Positions 1-7,291 of a stretch of 9,837 nt of DNA are shown piece by piece. Within the stretch, counting starts at the first letter, position 1. Every line of letters begins with the position of its first letter. This DNA comes from JACRBK01 sp964427955. Its GTDB lineage: Bacteria; Chloroflexota; Anaerolineae; Aggregatilineales; Aggregatilineaceae. The stretch spans positions 1-9,837 of the forward strand of contig CAYRWY010000211.1 of the NCBI GenBank assembly GCA_964427955.1, written 5' to 3'. Both the position numbers and the translations under genes were made by a program. Below the pieces are notes generated by a model, which saw nothing but the letters and a program-made list of their open reading frames with translations, was not told the origin of the DNA and did not search any database.

Positions 1-1077
1 CGCGAGCAAGATGCAGTCTTGCAGCACGGCGGACGCGGTCACTTCCACACCCGCGCCGGGTCCCAGCACCGACAGTGGATATTCCGAATAACGCTGCGTG
101 ATGAACGTCACCTGATTCTGGGTGCCGCGCAACTGCGCCGCCTGGCGCTCACCCACCATGCGCAGCGCCACCGATCCGCCCGACGGACTCACTTCGGCCA
201 TATAACGCGGCACGCCGACCAGCGCGCCCATGTACGCGGCGAAATCCGCATCCAGGCGCGGCAGTTGGGCCATGAATTCAGTCACGGACAGGGACGCCAT
301 CTCCGCCGGATAGAGCGGCTCGACCCGGATCTGCGCGAATTCCAGCGGCCATCCGGCCATGCGCGCCAGGATCAGCGCCTTGCGGGCGACGTCCATCCCG
401 CTCAGGTCGTCGCGGGGGTCCGGCTCGGTATAGCCCTTGGCCTTGGCCATCAGCACCGCCGTCGAAAACGCTTCGCCATCTTCGAGACGGCTGCACAGGT
501 ACCCCAGCGTGCCGCTGAAGGCCCCCTCGAGGCGCTGCACGGCATCCCCGGTATCGACCAGGTAACGCAGGGTGCTGATCACGGGCAGGCCCGCGCCGAC
601 CGTCGCCTCGTAGCCCGCGCGCGTGCTCTCGAAGAAGGGGCGCGCGCTGTCCCAGGGTCCGGCCAGCGGGCGTTTGTTCGCCATCACCACGCGGCAGCCG
701 AGGTCCAGCGCCCGGCGCAGCGGGACGTCCATGCCGTCCGCCGCCGTCGTGTCGATCACGATGGCGTTTTCGACACCCTGAGCCGCGACCATCTCTACCA
801 CGTCGAGCGGCGTCGGTCCCGTCACCGCGTCCGGCTGTGCGCCGACTTTCTGCCCGCGCGCTTTGGCGGCTAGAATGTGCTCGACTTTTTCAGGCGACAG
901 GCCCGCCGGGTCGAAGATCACGCCGCTGCTGTCGGCCAGGGCGGCAGGTTGGAAATCCACGCCGTACCGCCGGGACAGCGTGGCATGGGTCTGCGCCATC
1001 TGCGCCAAAAAGGCCCGCCCCACATTTCCCACCCCAAACACGATCAGAGGGATACGTCGTGGCTCGCTCACCGTCAT
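1..1077 (-). CDS. hom: Homoserine dehydrogenase, C-terminus cut by window edge
   Basis: NADP-dependent enzyme reducing aspartate semialdehyde to homoserine in the cytoplasm, the branch point to threonine, methionine and isoleucine. All 359 codons to position 1 are open and no stop is reached. Visible motifs are the Rossmann loop GVGNVG (residues 15-20), ANKRPLA (133-139) with the conserved Lys, VGAGLPVISTL (160-170), GTLGYL (189-194) and the family signature AKGYTEPDPRDDLSGMDVAR (213-232), followed by Lys233, the expected catalytic lysine. The end, GPGAGVEVTASAVLQDC, matches the usual C-terminal Rossmann return, so only a few residues should be missing. There is no ACT domain before that point and no fused aspartokinase; the catalytic part looks most like the bifunctional ThrA type. 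The start is ATG at 1077 with AGGAG three bases upstream. The gene is divergent from the TPR gene. Family assignment is secure; the symbol is by function. Confidence 0.95.
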   Translation of the reverse strand, partial: MTVSEPRRIPLIVFGVGNVGRAFLAQMAQTHATLSRRYGVDFQPAALADSSGVIFDPAGLSPEKVEHILAAKARGQKVGAQPDAVTGPTPLDVVEMVAAQGVENAIVIDTTAADGMDVPLRRALDLGCRVVMANKRPLAGPWDSARPFFESTRAGYEATVGAGLPVISTLRYLVDTGDAVQRLEGAFSGTLGYLCSRLEDGEAFSTAVLMAKAKGYTEPDPRDDLSGMDVARKALILARMAGWPLEFAQIRVEPLYPAEMASLSVTEFMAQLPRLDADFAAYMGALVGVPRYMAEVSPSGGSVALRMVGERQAAQLRGTQNQVTFITQRYSEYPLSVLGPGAGVEVTASAVLQDCILLA

Positions 1078-1110
1078 TCTCTCCTGGACACTGTCACTGT
1101 GGTGCGTGCT

Positions 1111-1139
1111 AAAGTACATCGGATGCGCCAAAAAGACAA
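1111..1139 (-). promoter_or_regulatory. Weak candidate promoter for homoserine dehydrogenase
   Basis: On the minus strand TTGTCT (1134-1139) is followed after exactly 17 bases by TACTTT (1111-1116), about 35 bases upstream of the hom start codon. The -35 box matches the sigma-70 consensus at four of six positions, the -10 box at only three. Position and spacing are reasonable but box quality is poor. Confidence 0.3.
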
Positions 1140-1148
1140 GAGCGGGAG

Positions 1149-1177
1149 TTGTACGGAGTCTCTGGTAATGCTATAGT
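1149..1177 (+). promoter_or_regulatory. Promoter of the TPR-rhomboid unit (extended -10)
   Basis: TTGTAC (1149-1154), a 17-base spacer, then TATAGT (1172-1177), which matches TATAAT at five of six positions and is preceded by TGC, giving an extended -10 element. Transcription would start near 1184, leaving a leader of about 22 bases before the ATG at 1206, with a G-rich ribosome-binding site (GGGGTGGG). The -35 box is weak (TTG only), which an extended -10 can offset. Confidence 0.55.
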
Positions 1178-1205
1178 GCATGGGAAAATTTGACCGGGGT
1201 GGGAT

Positions 1206-2555
1206 ATGGACGCCAAAACGCTTTACCGTGAGGGGATCACGGCCATTCGCGATCAGCAAGACCTGGCACGCGGACGGGAACTGCTGCTCCAAGCGCTCAA
1301 GGAAGATCCCCAGAATGACATGGCCTGGCTGTGGCTGACGCGCACCGTGAAAGACCGGCAGAAACGGCTGGAATGCGTCGAGCGCGCCCTGCAAATCAAT
1401 CCTCAGAACGAACAGGCCCAGCAGCTCAAAGCGCGACTGTTGGCCGGAGCGGAAGCGGCTCCGGCGGGATCGCCCCCCAAGGGAACGGTGATCCGCCCCA
1501 TCGGCCCCCAAACCATCGACGTGCCGCCGACGCCGCAAGAAGACACGCAGATCGCCCAACTCATGCAGCGCGCCGATATATATATGGAGTCCGGCGATAC
1601 CGAACAGGCGATCAGCCAGTGGGTGGAAGTGCTCAAAATCCGGGTGGATCACGAGTTGGCGCTGCGCAACGCTGCCGGAAACCTGTGGAAGATGAATTAC
1701 TGGGATGATGCCCGCGAACTGGTGCAGCGCGCCATCGACGCCAACACCCAGGTCCCCGCGATCTACCTGACGGCGATTGACATGGCGGATCGGCAGGGGG
1801 ATCACGAAAAGGCCGAGGCCATCCGCACCCGGATTGCCGCGCTGCCCAATGCGGACGAACAACTGTTGATCACGGTCGCGGATTATTATCTCAAGCGGTA
1901 CCAGAACGACCAGGCCCTCGCCTTCCTGCAAGACGCCGTCGCCTCGCATCCTGACAGCCAAAAACTTCTCCTCAAGACCGGCGATGTGCTCACGGAAATG
2001 GATCGCAAGCCGGAAGCCATGACGTATTATGATCAGGCCGTCCGGCAGGGCGCGCGCACCAAAATGGGGAAGGAAGCCGACAAGAAGCTGGCGACGTTCA
2101 TTCCGGTACTGACCGACCGCGAACGGGGGAGCGTGTGGTTGGCCGCGCGCGAAACCGCCGGAATCGTCATTTTTTACCTGCTGGTGGCCTGGCAGGATGC
2201 TGGGCTGAATCTGCTGGACATGGGCCCGCGCCGCTGGATAGGCGTCCTGCTGAGTCTGATCGGCGGCTACCTGCTGATCACGGCGACCTCCTCCCCGCAG
2301 CAGCACCCGCTGGCTGGCTGGTTGGGGGGCCAGGTGCCGGTGCTGAATTCCAAGCCCAAACGCGAGGCTCAGCCCGGAAATCTCTTTTCCATGCCGGGCC
2401 GCGCGCTGGACGATCCCACCGAGCTTCCCATGATTGCAGCGTCGGTGCGCTGGTTCCTGGCGATGGTGGGGGGCGCCGTGCTGATCCTGGCGTTCTGGCT
2501 GGTGTTCTACCGCGCCCTGGATACTCTGACCAGCGGCCCGCTGCCTTATTTTTAG
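1206..2555 (+). CDS. TPR-repeat protein with C-terminal membrane helices
   Basis: Protein of 449 residues with no signal peptide. The N-terminal half is a helical tetratricopeptide solenoid in two blocks: residues about 5-80 (for example ARGRELLLQALKEDPQNDMA and CVERALQINPQNEQA) and about 113-285 (AISQWVEVL, AREL, KAEAI, ALAFLQDAVASHPD, AMTYYDQAV). A Pro/Gly-rich linker (86-110) separates the blocks. Three hydrophobic segments follow, at about 317-335, 343-360 and 414-436. The TPR part should therefore face the cytoplasm as a protein-docking surface on a membrane anchor. TPR domains bind other proteins and have no catalytic residues, so the partner cannot be read from sequence. The rhomboid protease gene starts 18 bp downstream with its own ribosome-binding site, which suggests co-transcription and perhaps a shared process. 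The domain call is solid; the biological role is unknown. Confidence 0.85.
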   Translation: MDAKTLYREGITAIRDQQDLARGRELLLQALKEDPQNDMAWLWLTRTVKDRQKRLECVERALQINPQNEQAQQLKARLLAGAEAAPAGSPPKGTVIRPIGPQTIDVPPTPQEDTQIAQLMQRADIYMESGDTEQAISQWVEVLKIRVDHELALRNAAGNLWKMNYWDDARELVQRAIDANTQVPAIYLTAIDMADRQGDHEKAEAIRTRIAALPNADEQLLITVADYYLKRYQNDQALAFLQDAVASHPDSQKLLLKTGDVLTEMDRKPEAMTYYDQAVRQGARTKMGKEADKKLATFIPVLTDRERGSVWLAARETAGIVIFYLLVAWQDAGLNLLDMGPRRWIGVLLSLIGGYLLITATSSPQQHPLAGWLGGQVPVLNSKPKREAQPGNLFSMPGRALDDPTELPMIAASVRWFLAMVGGAVLILAFWLVFYRALDTLTSGPLPYF

Positions 2556-2573
2556 TGCGGATAGGAAATTGCT

Positions 2574-3434
2574 ATGTGCCTGGCCATTGCCATTCTCATC
2601 TATTTCCTCTTCATCCTGTTCTTATCGACGCTGCTCTACCCGATGCCGGTCAACGATTCGGGCGTCACGCGCTACCGCACCATCCCCTGGAGCACCTTAT
2701 TTCTGATCCTGGTCAACACGGTGATCTTCGTGGCGTGGATCGGGCCGGATATGTACGAACAGCAGCAGGGCGAAAGCGGCCTCACCATCGTGCCGTCAGA
2801 GGCGTACATGGGCAAGATCGACGCCTACGGCTTCAAAGAAACTACGGTGCGCGATGGCACGGGGATGGCCGCCCTGGTGACCTTCACCAGCATGTTCATG
2901 CACGCGGATTTCTGGCACCTGTTCGGCAATATGATGTACCTGTGGACTTTTGGCCGCCGGGTGGAGGATGCCTGTGGATCGGGGCGCTTCATGTTGTTCT
3001 ACCTGACCGCCGGGTTGATCGCCAACGTGGGGAGCGTGGTGCTCACGCCCGGTATCGACAAAATTCCCTCGATTGGTGCCAGCGGGGCCATCGCGGGCGT
3101 GATGGGCGCCTATCTGTTCCTGTTCCCCGGCGTAACGGTCAACTGCCTGTGGGGGATCGGCTCGCTGCTGCGCCTGCCGGTAGCCGTGGTGCGGCTGCTG
3201 TCCAGCAAGCCCCATAAGTTCTGGCGCTGGACGGTGTCGCTTCCGGCCTGGCTGCTCCTGATCTGGTTCGTCGTGCAGAACTTCATCCCCTCGCTGGAGA
3301 ATATCACGGGGGACCGCGACGTCCAGGGCGTCAACACCTTGGCCCACCTGGCCGGATTTTTCGCGGCGCTGCTGGTCTTCCTGTTCGTGCGCAAAGATTT
3401 GCTGATGCGCTACCTGCACGGGCGGTCGTTGTAG
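2574..3434 (+). CDS. Rhomboid-family intramembrane serine protease
   Basis: Polytopic membrane protease (286 residues) expected to cleave transmembrane segments of other proteins within the bilayer. The family hallmarks are all present: MHADFWHLFGNMMYLW with His110, His115 and Asn119 in the second core helix, the nucleophile motif GASG (168-171, Ser170), and the catalytic-dyad histidine in NTLAHLAGFFAAL (His258). The protein is therefore predicted to be active. An N-terminal hydrophobic helix (2-22) precedes the helix at 38-56, followed by a soluble loop (about 59-98) before the catalytic core. The region 186-236 contains the basic stretch and PAWLLLIWFVVQ helix common in bacterial rhomboids. 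The ATG at 2574 is preceded by AGGAAA at suitable spacing. It follows the TPR gene by 18 bp on the same strand. Substrate is unknown; family identity is very likely. Confidence 0.93.
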   Translation: MCLAIAILIYFLFILFLSTLLYPMPVNDSGVTRYRTIPWSTLFLILVNTVIFVAWIGPDMYEQQQGESGLTIVPSEAYMGKIDAYGFKETTVRDGTGMAALVTFTSMFMHADFWHLFGNMMYLWTFGRRVEDACGSGRFMLFYLTAGLIANVGSVVLTPGIDKIPSIGASGAIAGVMGAYLFLFPGVTVNCLWGIGSLLRLPVAVVRLLSSKPHKFWRWTVSLPAWLLLIWFVVQNFIPSLENITGDRDVQGVNTLAHLAGFFAALLVFLFVRKDLLMRYLHGRSL

Positions 3435-3437
3435 GAA

Positions 3438-3465
3438 GTTTACAGTTTACAGTGATCAGTTTTCA
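3438..3465. repeat. Degenerate 7-bp tandem repeat (GTTTACA-like, 4 units)
   Basis: Directly after the rhomboid stop codon lie four heptads in phase: GTTTACA, GTTTACA, GTGATCA, GTTTTCA. The same period drifts on into GTAGACC and AGAGGCC before the gap at 3490. The units share GTnnnCA. This is non-coding and lies in the convergent region between the rhomboid and permease genes. It may be the edge of a dispersed intergenic repeat, which would also explain why the assembly broke here. Confidence 0.6.
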
Positions 3466-3489
3466 GTAGACCAGAGGCCAGGGTGCGAC

Positions 3490-3589
3490 NNNNNNNNNNN
3501 NNNNNNNNNNNNNNNNNNNNNNNNNNNNNNNNNNNNNNNNNNNNNNNNNNNNNNNNNNNNNNNNNNNNNNNNNNNNNNNNNNNNNNNNN
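3490..3589. other. Assembly gap of 100 N
   Basis: An uninterrupted run of exactly 100 N, the conventional placeholder for a scaffold join of unknown length. The real distance between the rhomboid gene and the permease gene is therefore unknown, and further genes such as a glycoside hydrolase or an ABC ATPase could lie inside. Open frames that seem to run through it are meaningless. Confidence 0.97.
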
Positions 3590-4455
3590 GATCCGAGCGT
3601 CAACCCCTGGATGAAATAACGCTGCAAGAAGATGAAGACCAGCACGGTCGGCAGCGTCGCCAGCAGCGCCCCCGCCGTGATCAACGGCCAGTCGGTGACG
3701 TACTGGCCCTGGAGCGTCGCGAGGCCCGCCGTCACCGGGCGCAGCGAGTCGGATTGCAGCAGGATCAGCGCCCACAGGAAATCGTTGAAGACCCAGGTGA
3801 ATTCCAACGTCGCCAGCGCCGCCAGCGAGGGCAGGCTGAGCGGCAGCATCACCTGCCAGTAGATGCGAAACTCGCCGCAGCCGTCCACCCGCGCCGCGTC
3901 CAGAATCTCGCCGGGCACGGTACGCATGAAGTTGCGCATCACGAAGGTACAGAAGCCGAGTTGGAACGCGGTGTGGATGATGATCAGCGCCCCGTAGGTG
4001 TCGTACAGGCCGAGTTCATTCGTCAGCCGGAAGACCGGCAGCAGCAAAATCTGGAAGGGCAGCATGGTCCCGGCGACGTACATGAAATAGATCACCAGGT
4101 TGCCCCGGAACTTGTAGCGGGCCAGCGCAAAAGCGCTCAACGACGAGAAGAACAACATGCCGACCAGTGAGGGGATCGTGATGATGAAGCTGTTCAGCAG
4201 ATACTGGCGGATGTGGGCCTGCTTCCAGGCGGTGGTGAAATTACTCAGCGAGGGGTCTTTGGGAATACTCCAAAAGCCGTGCAGCGTGATGTCGTCCATC
4301 GTGCGGAACGAGGTCAGCAGTGTGGCGAAGATCGGCAGCAGCCAGGTGAGAGTGAAGAGGGTCAGAAGAATGTACTTGGCAATCTGCTCCACCGGGAAAC
4401 GCGGGCGATCCGCTCTGGCGGTCTGGGTATGCGAAGAATCAGTTAGCGTTGCCAT
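3590..4455 (-). CDS. Carbohydrate ABC transporter permease, MalG-like, 3' end in gap
   Basis: Inner-membrane permease of the CUT1 sugar-import family, expected to pair with the upstream MalF-like permease. There are 288 full codons plus TCN (Ser), giving GLTLGS at the gap edge. Homologues commonly end GLTLGxVKG, so only a handful of residues should be lost. Hydrophobic segments lie at about 28-48, 88-110, 121-142, 154-172, 208-232 and 259-280. The EAA loop that contacts the ATPase is EILDAARVDGCGEFRIYWQV (183-202) with the conserved ARVDG core and a following LPLSLP. The N-terminal 25 residues are polar and cytoplasmic. ATG at 4455 has GGAGA, which overlaps the stop of the preceding gene; the intergenic distance is 12 bp, suggesting translational coupling. 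The transported sugar cannot be told from sequence. Confidence 0.93.
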
Positions 4456-4467
4456 TGCCGCCGTCTC

Positions 4468-5850
4468 CTAGTATTCCAACTCGTCTTTGAGGCTGCGCCA
4501 CAGGTAGAGTCCGACGAAGACGATGCTGATCGAAAACAGCACCACCGCAATCGCCGCGCCGAAGCCCATCCGGTAGTTGTTGAAGGCTTCGATATACATG
4601 AAATTCGCCAGCACTTGCGTGCTTTGGTGCCCGCGCGTCATCACCTGGACCAGGTCGAACGAGCGCAGCGAGTCGATCACCGAGATGATGAACACGATGG
4701 TCGTCACCGGGGCCAGCAGCGGGAAGATCACCCGGCGGAACAACTGCCAGCGGTTCGCGCCGTCCACCAATCCGGCATCGATCAGGGTGGGATCGACGTT
4801 TTTCAGCCCGGCCAGGTACAGGATCATGACGTAGCCGACCTGGCGCCAGGTCGCCGCGGCGATGATGCAGTAGATCGCCAGGCTGCGGTCCGCCAGCCAG
4901 CCGGGCGGATTGTTGGTGATGCCGCCTTGCGTCAGCAGGGAGTTGATCAAGCCTTTGGCCGGGTGGTAGAGCCACGACCAGACCAGGGCGATCACCGGCC
5001 ACGAGAGCACCAGCGGGGAATAGAAGCTGACCTTGTACCAGCGCCCGCCGCGCATGTCCGTATTGAAGATCATCGCCAGCCCCAGGCCCATCGTGGTGGG
5101 CACCGTGATGAAGACCACCAGCCACCGGACGTTGTTGGCGAGCGACTCTTTGAAGTCGCTTTGATGGTAGAGCGTCTCGTAATTCTTGAAACCAATATAG
5201 TGGGGCGCGCTGACGCCGTCCCAGTTGGTCACACTCAAATAAAAAGTATAGATCGTCGGGCCGATGATCCAGACCATATAGAGGATCAGCGGCACGGCCA
5301 GAAACAGGTACGGGATCAACCGCTGCGGGATGGGGGGCTTGAAGCGCGCCGCGGCATGGCTGAAACGCAGGACCAGCCGGTTGACCGGGGGAATGAGCAG
5401 CACCGCCTGGGCGATCATCCCGAACAGGGCGACCAGCGCCACCTTGAACCCGTCCCCCAGGTTAGCGCGCACGTAGTCGGCCACCTGGCCTTTCTGCACG
5501 AAATAGACATCGACGTAGTACCACAGCCCGATCACGCCCGCCGCCACCGTGAGGATCGACGCCAGCGCGCTGTGGTGCACGTTGAGCAGCCCCCAAACGC
5601 TCAGCACCCCGACCACCAACCCGACCAGGGGAATCAGAACAATCGGCTGGGTGCCGTAGATCTTCATCAGACCGCCGCCCGTCAGCGTCTCGGACATGAC
5701 CCGTGCGCCGTTGAACTTGATTTCGGTCCACAACCAGGGCATAAAAATGAAGGCAAATAGAATCACGACGGCGAACACCAGCCCCAGGAAATTAGCGTTG
5801 GCATAATCCAGAGGCTCGCGCAGTTTGGCCGGTTTGGCGACAGATGTCAT
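4468..5850 (-). CDS. Carbohydrate ABC transporter permease, MalF/UgpA-like, with extra N-terminal membrane domain
   Basis: Permease of 460 residues. The C-terminal 285 or so (from RLIPYLFLAVPLILYMVWII at 177) form a normal six-helix CUT1 permease core, with hydrophobic segments at about 179-205, 238-262, 276-296, 325-347, 375-397 and 430-451. The EAA loop runs from LKNVDPTLIDAGLVDGANRW (349-368) to the following FPLLAPV. The first 176 residues are extra: four predicted membrane segments at about 21-41, 68-90, 95-115 and 134-154, making ten in all, where most members of this family have only the core. E. coli MalF is also enlarged, but through a large periplasmic loop rather than this arrangement. 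Start ATG 5850 has AAGGAGA at good spacing. It lies between the binding-protein gene (87 bp upstream, with a hairpin) and the MalG-like gene (12 bp downstream). The permease call is firm; the role of the extension is unknown. Confidence 0.93.
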   Translation of the reverse strand: MTSVAKPAKLREPLDYANANFLGLVFAVVILFAFIFMPWLWTEIKFNGARVMSETLTGGGLMKIYGTQPIVLIPLVGLVVGVLSVWGLLNVHHSALASILTVAAGVIGLWYYVDVYFVQKGQVADYVRANLGDGFKVALVALFGMIAQAVLLIPPVNRLVLRFSHAAARFKPPIPQRLIPYLFLAVPLILYMVWIIGPTIYTFYLSVTNWDGVSAPHYIGFKNYETLYHQSDFKESLANNVRWLVVFITVPTTMGLGLAMIFNTDMRGGRWYKVSFYSPLVLSWPVIALVWSWLYHPAKGLINSLLTQGGITNNPPGWLADRSLAIYCIIAAATWRQVGYVMILYLAGLKNVDPTLIDAGLVDGANRWQLFRRVIFPLLAPVTTIVFIISVIDSLRSFDLVQVMTRGHQSTQVLANFMYIEAFNNYRMGFGAAIAVVLFSISIVFVGLYLWRSLKDELEY

Positions 5851-5879
5851 GGCGCATCTCCTTGCGGGCAGTTGAACGG

Positions 5880-5906
5880 GCGGGCACGGTGCTGGACCGT
5901 GCCCGC
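5880..5906 (-). promoter_or_regulatory. Intercistronic stem-loop between binding-protein and permease genes
   Basis: A perfect 11-bp inverted repeat (GCGGGCACGGT at 5880-5890, ACCGTGCCCGC at 5896-5906) with a 5-base loop. It lies 31 bp after the binding-protein stop and 29 bp before the permease start. No T-tract follows on the minus strand, so it is not a classical intrinsic terminator. Its placement matches the mRNA-stabilising hairpin between malE and malF in enteric bacteria, which favours excess binding protein over permease. That function here is inferred. Confidence 0.7.
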
Positions 5907-5937
5907 GGGTGAAGTGCGATGATGTGGTCAGGCCGCC

Positions 5938-7209
5938 TTACTGCGCGCTCTGCTCTTCGACATTGCGCAGCCGTTCGGCTTCCAGGTCGGCCAAAATCTG
6001 GTCGATCGAAGACGGATCATCCCAGAACCGGGTGAAGCCTTCCATACCCACTTCGGCCATCGCCGGAGTCGTGTCGCGGTCGTAGAACTGGGCGATGTAG
6101 TCGGCACCCTGGATCAGCGCGATGCCCTTCTGGGTGTCGGCTGCCGCGCCGCTGATGTCCACATCGGTACGGGTGGGCAGGCGACCCATCTCGTCGAAGG
6201 CCATCTGCTGCACTTCCTTCGAGCCGAGGAAGGCCAGGAACTGCTTGCCGCCGTCCAGGTTGCGGGCGGCTGTGGCCATGAAGAAGCCATCGGTCGGGGC
6301 GTCTTCGCCAATCGGGACGTTCGGATCGATGATCGGGAAGCGGAAGAAGTCGAGATCGTTTTCCAGTTCATCCGGGTACGAGTCCTTGATGAACTGGCCC
6401 ATCAGGTACATGGCCGCGGTGCCGTCGGTCATGAACGGGATGGCGTCCTGCCAGGCATAGGCCGCCGGGTCTTCGATGAAGCACTTGTGATCGAGGAGCT
6501 GCTTCCAGTATTCGAAGACTTTCTTCACGCGCTCGTCGGTGTAGCTTTCCTTGAGCAGCATCAGGTTGACGTGGAATTCCGGCCCGTTGACGCGCATGTC
6601 GAGATAGTCGAACCAGGCGGCGGTCGTCCAGGGGTACTTCGTGCCGATGGTGATCGGGGTGATGCCCACCGCGTTCAGCGCGTCACAAGCGCCCAGGAAT
6701 TCGTCCCAGGTCTCAGGCGCTTTGGTGATACCGGCCTTCTCGAACAAGGAAGGACGATAATACACCGCCCACCAGTAGTACGCCGTCGGCAGGAAATACT
6801 GCTTGCCGTCCACCGAGGCCAACGCCTGGAAGCCCGGCGCGTAGGTGTCGTTGAAGCCGTTATCGGCGAAAACGTCGGAGATGTCGGCAATCAGGCCCTT
6901 GTCGATGAAGAAGCGGGCGCGGTTGCCAGCAAACCACGTCAACACGTCGGGAGCCGGATCGGCGACGAGGTAGGCGCGAATGGCCTGCTTGAAGTCCTCG
7001 TGCGCGATGATCGACTGCTGCACCGGCATCAACGGGTTGTTTTCGTTCCACATGTTGACGATCTTCTCGTCAAAGGCGCGCGGAATCGGATCGCCGTTAT
7101 ACGAATTGTAGGTAATGTACTGCGGGCCTTGCGCCACGGCGGAAGAAGACATCAGGGCCACTGCCGCCAGCAAGGTGATCAAAAGACCCAGTTTTGTGAA
7201 CTTGCGCAT
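5938..7209 (-). CDS. Extracellular sugar-binding protein of ABC transporter (SBP_bac_1 family)
   Basis: Secreted solute receptor that delivers a sugar or oligosaccharide to the two permeases downstream. It has 423 residues from ATG 7209, chosen because AGGAG lies eight bases upstream and a clean signal peptide follows: MRKFTK, a hydrophobic core, then AVA at 24-26 with likely signal peptidase I cleavage before Gln27. An open frame extends 57 codons further upstream, but that would overlap the regulator gene and bury the signal peptide. Family features include AYYWWAVYYRPSLFEKAGI (143-161), the adjoining TKAPETWDEFLGACDAL (162-178) and DGTAAMYLMGQF (262-273). Aromatic residues around 143-151 and 193-203 could line the sugar site. 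There is no lipobox cysteine. A hairpin separates it from the next gene. Ligand identity is not predictable here. Confidence 0.93.
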   Translation of the reverse strand: MRKFTKLGLLITLLAAVALMSSSAVAQGPQYITYNSYNGDPIPRAFDEKIVNMWNENNPLMPVQQSIIAHEDFKQAIRAYLVADPAPDVLTWFAGNRARFFIDKGLIADISDVFADNGFNDTYAPGFQALASVDGKQYFLPTAYYWWAVYYRPSLFEKAGITKAPETWDEFLGACDALNAVGITPITIGTKYPWTTAAWFDYLDMRVNGPEFHVNLMLLKESYTDERVKKVFEYWKQLLDHKCFIEDPAAYAWQDAIPFMTDGTAAMYLMGQFIKDSYPDELENDLDFFRFPIIDPNVPIGEDAPTDGFFMATAARNLDGGKQFLAFLGSKEVQQMAFDEMGRLPTRTDVDISGAAADTQKGIALIQGADYIAQFYDRDTTPAMAEVGMEGFTRFWDDPSSIDQILADLEAERLRNVEEQSAQ

Positions 7210-7291
7210 CGTTTTGACTCCTAAAACTAAGGTAACTTTGGCGTTGAAGGTGGACCGGTAGAAGAAGTTCGCCGCTGGTTTGCTCTCCTTT

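Noticed and set aside
19..873. Plus-strand open frame opposite homoserine dehydrogenase
   Set aside because: The minus strand holds every homoserine dehydrogenase motif in one continuous frame; the plus-strand frame has no ribosome-binding site or family features.
1074..2306. Minus-strand open frame opposite the TPR gene
   Set aside because: It is antisense to a clear TPR and transmembrane protein, and its 3' end runs into the hom start. No domain is recognisable.
4615..5760. Long open frame on the plus strand opposite the MalF-like permease
   Set aside because: It is rich in Arg, His, Gln and Asp, has no family resemblance, and lies wholly antisense to a well-supported membrane protein. 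It is an effect of high GC content.
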